Assembly (NCBI GenBank): GCA_938014865.1
Contig: CALLQJ010000192.1
Location: forward strand, 1-10,915
Direction of reading: 5' to 3'
Source: an uncultured Fastidiosipila sp.
Lineage (GTDB): Bacteria; Bacillota; Clostridia; Saccharofermentanales; Fastidiosipilaceae
Length of the DNA: 10,915 bases
In this document: piece by piece, positions 5,944 to 10,915 of the stretch
Layout: each line of letters opens with the position of its first letter
How positions within the stretch are numbered: the stretch's first letter is position 1
The notes under the pieces: model-generated
The model's database searches: none
Told to the model about the DNA's origin: nothing
Seen by the model: only the letters and a program-made list of their open reading frames with translations
Made by a program: the position numbers and the translations under genes

Positions 5944-6492
5944 GAAAATTCTGAAAAGCCTCGGGAGCAGGGCCTCTTCATTAAAACGCATCGGCTCCTG
6001 CCTTGGGAAATACAAGAACATCCGGATCAGCCAGATCAGAATAAAGAGTCCGGCTAATATCCAAAGAGCGATCTGCGCCGCTTTCTTTCTCTTCCGATTT
6101 CCTTTTTCATAGAAAAATACAGCGGCTGCGAGGAGCGGCGGCGCTAAAAACAAGGGATGCAGGAAAAAGGCCCGGGCGATGTCCCCGTGAAAAAGTGCCA
6201 TCCAGGCCCTGCTCATGCCGCAGGAGGGACAGGGCAGGCCGATGATGCGGTAAATCGGACAAAAGCTTATGCCGAAATGCTGGTAAAGGAGTAAAAGCGC
6301 CGCAAAGAAGAGCAGAACCGCAAGAGCCGCGAGTCTGTTCTTCCGGACTGCGCGCTCCGGTTTTACGCTGTTTTCTTCCGGCCTTTTCTTGGCCTTGCGG
6401 GGCGATTCGGGACGATAAAAAACGGGCCGGTCTGCGTGCGCGGGACGCCCGGAAGCGTCCTTTCCCGTATCCTTGCCCGTTTTTTTATTCAT
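5935..6492 (-). CDS. DUF2752 domain membrane protein
   Basis: Integral membrane protein of 185 residues; no function is established for the family. The N-terminal ~52 residues are hydrophilic and Lys/Arg-rich, probably cytoplasmic. Membrane segments follow at about 53-71, 107-127 and 140-160. The family signature lies between the first two: C78, then GLPCPSCGMSRAWMALFHGD with the CPSC motif at 88-91, an Arg and a Gly-Asp pair. The Cys residues suggest metal binding or a disulfide, but this is inference. No strong Shine-Dalgarno stands before the ATG at 6492. It lies 60 bases after clpX on the same strand and may be a weakly translated last gene of the clp operon. Family assignment is good, role unknown. 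Confidence 0.85.
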   Translation of the reverse strand: MNKKTGKDTGKDASGRPAHADRPVFYRPESPRKAKKRPEENSVKPERAVRKNRLAALAVLLFFAALLLLYQHFGISFCPIYRIIGLPCPSCGMSRAWMALFHGDIARAFFLHPLFLAPPLLAAAVFFYEKGNRKRKKAAQIALWILAGLFILIWLIRMFLYFPRQEPMRFNEEALLPRLFRIFKK

Positions 6493-6512
6493 AATAATTA
6501 TGCTTTCATTCA

Positions 6513-6540
6513 GGAAGAGAAGAGCCCTTGATTCCGGGCT
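6513..6540 (-). terminator. Possible weak terminator after clpX
   Basis: On the minus strand AGCCC and GGGCT (6540-6536 and 6527-6523) form a 5-bp stem with an 8-base loop, followed by the pyrimidine run CTTCTCTTCC. The stem is short and the tail is not pure T, so this is probably a leaky terminator at most, between clpX and the DUF2752 gene. Confidence 0.3.
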
Positions 6541-6552
6541 GTCCTCCGGCGC

Positions 6553-7899
6553 TTAAGCGGAACGCTCCGCTTCTTCCGCCTCATCCGAGGCTTCCCCGGA
6601 CGCTTGATCCGCGTCCTCGTCCCGGATTTTTTCGTCCGTAACTTTCGTGCCGTCCTTCAAGACCAGGGTCGGATTGACCTTCCCTTTGACGGCTTCTTCG
6701 GTCACGATGCAGGCTTTGACGTCGCCTCTGGACGGAATATCATACATGATGTCAATCATCATTTCTTCTAAAACCGCCCGCAGTCCGCGCGCACCGGTTT
6801 CCCGGGCCAGGGCCTGTTTCGCCGTTTCACGCAGCGCCTCGTCCGTAAAGTGGAGATCGACATCATCGTAACGGAAGAGTTTCTTATACTGCTTGACCAA
6901 AGCATTCTTCGGTTCCTGCAGAATGCGGATCAAATCTTCTTCTTTCAGGCTGTTCAAGGTCACCAGTACGGGCACACGCCCGATCAGTTCCGGAATGATG
7001 CCGAATTTCTGCAGATCCTGCGGACTGACCTGCGCCATCAGCTCGTCATTGCCGCGTTCACCGCGGTCGATCTGTGCACCGAAGCCGATCGACTTCTTAT
7101 TCGTGCGGTTCTGGATCACCTTTTCGATCCCGTCGAAGCTGCCGCCGCAGATAAAGAGGATATTGGATGTATCCACCTGAATGTACTCCTGCTGCGGATG
7201 CTTGCGCCCGCCCTGCGGAGGCACATTGGCAACGGTGCCTTCCAGTATTTTCAAAAGCGCCTGCTGCACGCCTTCGCCGCTGACATCCCGGGTAATCGAA
7301 GGATTTTCCGATTTTCGGGTAATCTTATCGATCTCATCAATATAGATGATGCCCTTTTCGGCGGCCTCCACGTCGTAGTCACAAGTCTGCAGAAGCTTCA
7401 GAATGATATTTTCTACGTCCTCGCCCACATAGCCTGCTTCGGTCAGAACGGTTGCATCGGCGACGGCAAAAGGGACATCCAAAAGCCGCGCCATGGTCCG
7501 GGCGAGCAGCGTCTTGCCGGAACCGGTCGGCCCGATCAGCATGATATTGCTCTTGGCGAGCTCAACATCATTCAGCTCGGGATCGTCCGTTTCTTCACCC
7601 AGGACACGTTTATAGTGATTGTATACGGCAACGGATAATGCCTTTTTAGCACGTTCCTGTCCGATGACATAGTCATCGAGCTGCCGCTTTAATTCGGCGG
7701 GAGAAAGCAGCTTCGCCTTCATCGCCTTTTTCTTTTTGCCCTTTGCCCGCTGCAGGCTCTGCATCATGACGTCGTGGCACAGTTCCACACATTCATTGCA
7801 GATATAAGCCTCAGGGCCCGCGATCATTCGCTTCACCTGAGACTCATCTTTGCCGCAGAAAGAACAGCGGACGGGTCCGTATGTGTTCTTATTGGCCAT
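6553..7899 (-). CDS. clpX: ATP-dependent Clp protease ATP-binding subunit ClpX
   Basis: Hexameric AAA+ unfoldase that recognises substrates, unfolds them and feeds them to ClpP. All key elements are present in 448 residues: the N-terminal zinc-binding domain with C12, C15, C34 and C37; Walker A GPTGSGKT at 123-130; the pore loop GYVG at 156-159; Walker B IIYIDE at 184-189; the RKH loop at 232-234; the ClpP-docking IGF loop at 271-273; and the sensor-II region (ETGARGLR). The C-terminal ~25 residues (from about 424) are an acidic Ala/Glu/Asp extension beyond the usual end. AAAGGAG precedes the ATG by about five bases. clpP lies 30 bases upstream, so the two are probably one operon under the clpP promoter. 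Very secure. Confidence 0.98.
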   Translation of the reverse strand: MANKNTYGPVRCSFCGKDESQVKRMIAGPEAYICNECVELCHDVMMQSLQRAKGKKKKAMKAKLLSPAELKRQLDDYVIGQERAKKALSVAVYNHYKRVLGEETDDPELNDVELAKSNIMLIGPTGSGKTLLARTMARLLDVPFAVADATVLTEAGYVGEDVENIILKLLQTCDYDVEAAEKGIIYIDEIDKITRKSENPSITRDVSGEGVQQALLKILEGTVANVPPQGGRKHPQQEYIQVDTSNILFICGGSFDGIEKVIQNRTNKKSIGFGAQIDRGERGNDELMAQVSPQDLQKFGIIPELIGRVPVLVTLNSLKEEDLIRILQEPKNALVKQYKKLFRYDDVDLHFTDEALRETAKQALARETGARGLRAVLEEMMIDIMYDIPSRGDVKACIVTEEAVKGKVNPTLVLKDGTKVTDEKIRDEDADQASGEASDEAEEAERSA

Positions 7900-7929
7900 T
7901 TTTTCTCCTTTGTTCAGGGGAAAAAGTCA

Positions 7930-8550
7930 TTACTTCTTCTCTCTCTTCTCCATGATGTGATCAATGACGCCGTAAGCTTTTGCTTCTTCTGCCGTCATCC
8001 AGTGGTCACGGTCCGTGTCGCGCTCGACAATCTCAAGCGGCTGCCCGGTGCGTTCCACAATAATCTTATTGAGACGTTCGCGGGTCTTGCGGATGTGATC
8101 GGCTGAAATCAAAATATCGGAAGCCTGTCCCTGGGCACCGCCGGAAGGCTGATGCAGCATGACTTCGGCATTCGGCAGGGCAAAACGCTTGCCGGGTTCG
8201 CCTGCCAGCAGCAGGAAAGCGCCCATGCTGGCCGCCATTCCCATGCCGATGGTCTGCACGTCCGGCCTGATGTACTGCATCGTATCGTAAATCATCAGTC
8301 CGCTGCTGACCTCGCCGCCCGGGCTGTTGATGTAAAGCTGAATATCCTTGCTCGGATCCTCCGCTTCCAGGAACAAGAGCTGGGCAATGACCAGGCTGGC
8401 CGTGACATGGTTGACCTCGTCGCTGAGAATAATAATTCTTTCTTTCAGCAGACGGGAATAAATATCATAAGCACGTTCGCCGCGGTTCGTGGTTTCAATC
8501 ACCGTCGGAACAAGTGCGCTGCGAATCGCTTCAGGATTAAAATTCATCAT
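7930..8550 (-). CDS. clpP: ATP-dependent Clp protease proteolytic subunit ClpP
   Basis: Self-compartmentalised serine protease forming a tetradecamer that degrades proteins delivered by ClpX or other Clp ATPases. At 206 residues it is of normal length. The catalytic triad is S108 (GMAASMGAF), H133 (MLHQPSGG) and D182 (ERDTDRDHW), with the family spacing. GGEVSSGL around 78-85 is the conserved oxyanion and strand region. The N-terminus has two tandem ATG codons; GGAG stands nine bases before the first. It is first in a clpP-clpX operon, after tig and its terminator. Its promoter region has CtsR-type operator heptads, so heat and stress induction by derepression is likely. Identification is certain. 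Confidence 0.98.
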   Translation of the reverse strand: MMNFNPEAIRSALVPTVIETTNRGERAYDIYSRLLKERIIILSDEVNHVTASLVIAQLLFLEAEDPSKDIQLYINSPGGEVSSGLMIYDTMQYIRPDVQTIGMGMAASMGAFLLLAGEPGKRFALPNAEVMLHQPSGGAQGQASDILISADHIRKTRERLNKIIVERTGQPLEIVERDTDRDHWMTAEEAKAYGVIDHIMEKREKK

Positions 8551-8576
8551 TCTGTGATTCTCCTTTTATCTCTTAT

Positions 8577-8601
8577 CATCTGCTCTCGGCAAGAACAGAT
8601 G
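8577..8601 (-). promoter_or_regulatory. Leader hairpin in the clpP 5' untranslated region
   Basis: On the minus strand CATCTGTTCT (8601-8592) pairs with AGAGCAGATG (8586-8577), giving a 10-bp stem with one wobble around a 5-base loop. It lies between the clpP start site and its ribosome binding site. The following sequence is A-rich, not T-rich, so it is not a terminator. A role in mRNA stability or heat-sensitive control is possible but unproven. Confidence 0.55.
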
Positions 8602-8608
8602 CGTAATT

Positions 8609-8633
8609 TTTGACAATGTCAAACAAAGTCAAA
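8609..8633 (-). promoter_or_regulatory. CtsR-type operator at the clpP promoter
   Basis: Read on the plus strand, TGTCAAA (8617-8623), CAA, then AGTCAAA (8627-8633) fits the known CtsR box of two direct GTCAAA heptads three bases apart; only the first heptad base differs from the usual purine. A third, inverted heptad TTTGACA (8609-8615) lies one base away. The cluster begins four bases after the -10 and covers the expected start site, a typical repressor position. No ctsR gene is in the window, so the regulator itself is inferred. Confidence 0.75.
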
Positions 8634-8637
8634 TTAC

Positions 8638-8665
8638 ATTATACTCGCTTTATCCGACTTGTCAC
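8638..8665 (-). promoter_or_regulatory. Sigma-A promoter of clpP
   Basis: On the minus strand GTGACA (8665-8660, five of six -35 bases) and TATAAT (8643-8638, full match) are 16 bases apart. Transcription should start near 8631, leaving a leader of about 80 bases before clpP. Confidence 0.82.
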
Positions 8666-8694
8666 GGAGCTTTTGTTAAATTTTACACTTATTT

Positions 8695-8721
8695 TAAAAA
8701 ACACCCCCTGTGCGGAGATGT
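8695..8721 (-). terminator. Rho-independent terminator of tig
   Basis: On the minus strand ACATCTCC (8721-8714) pairs with GGGGGTGT (8708-8701) as an 8-bp stem with two G-T wobbles and a 5-base loop. Five T residues follow. It begins 22 bases after the tig stop codon and separates tig from clpP. Confidence 0.85.
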
Positions 8722-8742
8722 TTTTTAAATTTTGTTTTTTCT

Positions 8743-10107
8743 TCAGGCCTCTTCTTCAGTATCCTGATCCGTTTCGGGATCTGCTTCCTCCGGACTGTCT
8801 TCCGCTTCCTCCTCCGGCTCTGCCGGGGCAACGGGGACGGCTTCCTCTTTCAGGAAGCGTATGGTTTTCTGATCCCGGGCGTTATTGTAAAAGGCTTCGC
8901 TGTCGCCGATCTGGCGTCTGACCTCATCTTCGCCGAGGCCGGTCTGCTTGGCCAGTTTTTTGATTTCTTCGTCTTTTTCTTCATCACTGAGCGTGATGTC
9001 TTCTGCTTCGGCAATCGCCTTCAGCACCAGGCTGACCTTGATTTGATTTTCCGCCGGCTCATGCAGACTCTGCATATACTGATCAACCGTCTGGCCGATG
9101 AACTGCAGATACTGCTCGAGCTCAATGCCCTGATAGCGCATCTGCTGGCTCTGGTAGCGCAGCAGCTGTTCCATCTGCTGATGGATCATGGAATGCGGGA
9201 TCTCGACTTCGGCATTGTCGACGACCTTTTCAAGGACATTCTGCTCGAAGGTCCGCTCCGCCCGCTCTTCCGCTTGCTTATTAAGATCTTCTTCAACGGA
9301 TTTTTTATACTCGTCAAAGGTATCAAATTCACTGACATCCATGGCGAAGTCATCATCGAGTTCCGGAAGTTCTTTCCGCTTGATGCTGTTCAGCTTTACT
9401 TTAAATACCGCATCTTCGCCGGCCAGCTCTTCGGCACCGTAATCTTCGGGGAAGCTTACGTTTACATCAAATTCATCCCCGGCATTATGGCCTTCCACCT
9501 GTTCTTCGAAGCCCGGGATAAAGGAACCGGAACCGAGTTCAAGATCATGGTTCTCCCCTTTGCCTCCGTCAAAAGGCTCGCCGTTGAGGAAACCTTCAAA
9601 GTCAATATTCGCCGTATCGCCGTCCTGTGCCTCGCGGTCTTCGACCGGGACTAAGCGGGCATTGCGATTCTGAATTCTTTTGAGTTCCGCCTCAACATCC
9701 TCTTCGCCGATGCTGACTTCAGGTTTTTCGGCTTCCACGCCTTTATATTCGCCCAGTTCGGGAATCGGTTCGGTATCCACGGTAAGCGTGCAGGCAAAGC
9801 CCTTTGCCGTGCCGATTTCCTGAATTTCCAGACTCGGCTGCGAGACCGGGCTGACGTCAAACTCTTTGACCGCTTCTTGATAAGCGGGGGCGATCAGATA
9901 GTCGACCGCATCGTCATAAAGAACAGCTTCACCGTAATAATTCAAAGCTACCGGCATCGGCGCCTTGCCTTTACGAAAACCGGGAACATTAAATCGTTTG
10001 GCATTCCGCTTAAAGGCCTTGTTCATGGCCTCGTTAAATTCTTCTTTTGTGAAGCGGAAACTGAATACTCCGGTATTATGTTCCTGCTGTTCAAAGCTTT
10101 TCTCCAT
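8743..10107 (-). CDS. tig: Trigger factor (ribosome-associated chaperone and prolyl isomerase)
   Basis: Chaperone that docks at the ribosomal exit tunnel, shields nascent chains and has peptidyl-prolyl isomerase activity. The 454 residues show the full domain order. The N-terminal ribosome-binding domain has the signature GFRKGKAP at 43-50. The FKBP-type isomerase domain is at about 161-243 (DGDTANIDFEGFLNGEPFDG, then GSGSFIPGFEEQVEG). The helical C-terminal domain runs from about 248 to 420. The last ~30 residues (from about 425) are an acidic Glu/Pro/Asp tail. AGGAGG stands seven bases before the ATG. tig has its own promoter and terminator, followed by clpP-clpX, the common order in Bacillota. 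Very secure. Confidence 0.97.
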   Translation of the reverse strand: MEKSFEQQEHNTGVFSFRFTKEEFNEAMNKAFKRNAKRFNVPGFRKGKAPMPVALNYYGEAVLYDDAVDYLIAPAYQEAVKEFDVSPVSQPSLEIQEIGTAKGFACTLTVDTEPIPELGEYKGVEAEKPEVSIGEEDVEAELKRIQNRNARLVPVEDREAQDGDTANIDFEGFLNGEPFDGGKGENHDLELGSGSFIPGFEEQVEGHNAGDEFDVNVSFPEDYGAEELAGEDAVFKVKLNSIKRKELPELDDDFAMDVSEFDTFDEYKKSVEEDLNKQAEERAERTFEQNVLEKVVDNAEVEIPHSMIHQQMEQLLRYQSQQMRYQGIELEQYLQFIGQTVDQYMQSLHEPAENQIKVSLVLKAIAEAEDITLSDEEKDEEIKKLAKQTGLGEDEVRRQIGDSEAFYNNARDQKTIRFLKEEAVPVAPAEPEEEAEDSPEEADPETDQDTEEEA

Positions 10108-10133
10108 TTGATTGCCTCCTGTAAATACAAATA

Positions 10134-10152
10134 AAGCAGGTCTTGCCTACTT
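10134..10152 (-). promoter_or_regulatory. Leader hairpin upstream of tig
   Basis: On the minus strand AAGTAGG (10152-10146) pairs with CCTGCTT (10140-10134) as a 7-bp stem with one wobble and a 5-base loop, followed by TATTTG. It lies between the probable tig start site and the AGGAGG at about 10120. It could be an mRNA-stabilising or weak attenuating structure; the tail is too short for a confident terminator. Confidence 0.4.
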
Positions 10153-10157
10153 AAAAC

Positions 10158-10194
10158 GCTAAAGAAGTTTAGCATAATACGGCATTCAAGTAAA
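10158..10194 (-). promoter_or_regulatory. Probable tig promoter with inverted repeat at the -10
   Basis: On the minus strand TTTACT (10194-10189) and TGC-TAAACT (-10 at 10171-10166) are 17 bases apart, an extended -10 promoter with a moderate -35. The perfect inverted repeat GCTAAA-4-TTTAGC (10158-10173) overlaps the -10 and could be a binding site. TATTAT a few bases upstream is an alternative -10. Confidence 0.5.
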
Positions 10195-10239
10195 GTTTAC
10201 GAGACTTTTTTCGGGACTTTCGCGAATTTTCCTTTAGAC

Positions 10240-10268
10240 TTGACAGCCATAATTCAGGCGTATATAAT
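10240..10268 (+). promoter_or_regulatory. Consensus sigma-A promoter of the tRNA-Arg gene
   Basis: TTGACA (10240-10245) and TATAAT (10263-10268) both match the consensus fully with the optimal 17-base spacer. Transcription should start about 20 bases before the tRNA, so a short 5' leader would be removed by RNase P. It diverges from the tig promoter, with 45 bases between the two -35 elements. Confidence 0.9.
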
Positions 10269-10296
10269 TCTCAATGTTCTCAATCGGACAAGACAT

Positions 10297-10373
<77 letters not shown>

Positions 10374-10379
10374 GAATCA

Positions 10380-10406
10380 CCCGGGAATTTTTCCCGGGCT
10401 TTTTTT
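10380..10406 (+). terminator. Rho-independent terminator of the tRNA-Arg gene
   Basis: CCCGGGAA and TTCCCGGG (10380-10387 and 10391-10398) form a perfect 8-bp stem with a 3-base loop, followed by C and seven T residues. It starts six bases after the tRNA CCA end. Confidence 0.93.
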
Positions 10407-10473
10407 ATGCCCTTTTCTCTTTTTTACCGGAATTTCTATCGTTTGCCGTGAACTGAGAGCGGCCGGCGGCTGC

Positions 10474-10493
10474 CCGGGAAGCGTCCGGGAAGC
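10474..10493 (+). repeat. Short direct repeat between two facing terminators
   Basis: CCGGGAAGC occurs at 10474-10482 and 10485-10493, an 11-base period. It lies in the stretch 10407-10500, where I see no gene. GC-rich sequence on either side (TGCCC and GGGCA) could close a larger hairpin. No function is evident. Confidence 0.35.
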
Positions 10494-10500
10494 TGCGGGC

Positions 10501-10525
10501 AAAAAATACGCCCGCGGAAGCGGGC
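10501..10525 (-). terminator. Rho-independent terminator of the rightmost gene
   Basis: On the minus strand GCCCGC and GCGGGC (10525-10520 and 10515-10510) form a 6-bp GC stem with a TTCC loop, followed by GTATTTTTT. It lies about 45 bases after the stop codon of the acidic protein and faces the tRNA terminator. Confidence 0.85.
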
Positions 10526-10569
10526 TTTGCTTAAAGAGTTTCTGTCGGAAGCTTTTTGGAAACGCGCTT

Positions 10570-10914
10570 TCAGTCGGGACGGTGGCTGCCTGTAATTTCT
10601 GCGCTGATCCGCCCTTCTTTGCTGCTCTCCGGCTGTTCTTCATTGTTTCCGGGCTCGCTGATGATTTCATCCGGCACTTCGTCGGACATTTCCTGAAGCA
10701 GCAGCTCGGCGCGGTATTCGGGACTTTGCAGCAGAATCATGCGCACTTCGGAATTCTCATTTAAAACCAGCTCGACCTCATTATTGTTTTGATCCTGATA
10801 GGTGTAATCCATGGCGTCAATATAAAGATAGGATTCGAGCAGTTCCCGCAGACGCTGCCCGATTTTGTACTCGCCGCCGACACTGTAGGCTTTGCTGCGC
10901 AAGGTGACGGACAT
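10570..10914 (-). CDS. Hypothetical acidic protein, possibly incomplete at the N-terminus
   Basis: I do not recognise this protein. The visible frame gives 114 residues. The first ~75 have mixed, folded-looking character (KIGQRLRELLESYLYIDAMD, then EVELVLNENSEVRMILLQSP). The end, from about residue 76, is strongly acidic and polar (EMSDEVPDEIISEPGNNEEQ) and looks disordered. There is no signal peptide, membrane segment or Cys. The first visible ATG is one base from the window edge, so its ribosome binding site cannot be seen and the true start may lie outside. A clear terminator after the stop codon supports a real gene. It converges on the tRNA-Arg gene. Confidence 0.6.
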   Translation of the reverse strand: MSVTLRSKAYSVGGEYKIGQRLRELLESYLYIDAMDYTYQDQNNNEVELVLNENSEVRMILLQSPEYRAELLLQEMSDEVPDEIISEPGNNEEQPESSKEGRISAEITGSHRPD

Positions 10915-10915
10915 G

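Noticed and set aside
6850..7638. Plus-strand open frame opposite clpX (262 codons)
   Set aside because: It is antisense to the fully conserved AAA+ domain of ClpX and has no supporting start signal or domain.
8710..9654. Plus-strand open frame opposite tig (314 codons), rich in Phe and Leu
   Set aside because: It mirrors the acidic Glu-rich trigger factor on the other strand and runs through the tig terminator. The hydrophobic look is a reverse-complement artefact.

Overview
The window looks like a chromosomal housekeeping segment of a low-to-mid-GC Bacillota (Firmicutes), probably a clostridial relative. The gene set points there: Veg, a YdbC-type protein, KhpB/Jag, a single YidC without an N-terminal lipoprotein signal, YidD, and a clpP promoter carrying a CtsR-type operator. 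Ribosome binding sites are strong GGAG/AGGAGG types and several promoters match the sigma-A consensus closely. Genus cannot be decided from the sequence alone. Nearly all genes lie on the minus strand; the plus strand carries only one tRNA gene and one broken small gene.

Left block (about 1-4200, minus strand, so transcribed right to left). The order is veg, ispE, rpmH, rnpA, yidD, yidC and khpB/jag, the last cut by the window edge. rpmH has a consensus TTGACA-18-TATAAT promoter. A strong hairpin with a T-rich tail lies between rpmH and rnpA and probably attenuates readthrough. yidD starts with GTG inside the end of rnpA. This group joins ribosome protein supply (L34), RNase P protein, membrane insertion (YidD, YidC) and an RNA-binding regulator (KhpB). 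In most Bacillota dnaA adjoins rpmH; here veg and ispE do, and I see no dnaA or DnaA-box cluster.

Middle block (about 4250-5940). A cupin-AraC regulator on the minus strand has a good terminator, and its probable promoter carries a perfect inverted repeat around the -10. Divergent from it is a YdbC/PC4-like ssDNA-binding protein gene with good translation signals but a one-base frameshift near codon 25. A plus-strand terminator follows.

Right block (about 5935-10110, minus strand). The order is tig (trigger factor), clpP, clpX, then a DUF2752 membrane protein. This is the conserved nascent-chain chaperone plus ClpXP protease locus. tig ends at its own terminator. clpP-clpX restart from a strong promoter whose start site is covered by three CtsR-type heptads, followed by a leader hairpin.

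Far right (about 10240-10915). A tRNA-Arg(ACG) gene on the plus strand has a perfect consensus promoter and a strong terminator. An unrecognised acidic small protein converges on it from the minus strand. I found no CRISPR array, insertion sequence, prophage, toxin system or clearly novel multi-gene system. The most notable points are the broken ydbC, the CtsR-type operator cluster, the intra-operon attenuator, and the separation of the rpmH cluster from dnaA.
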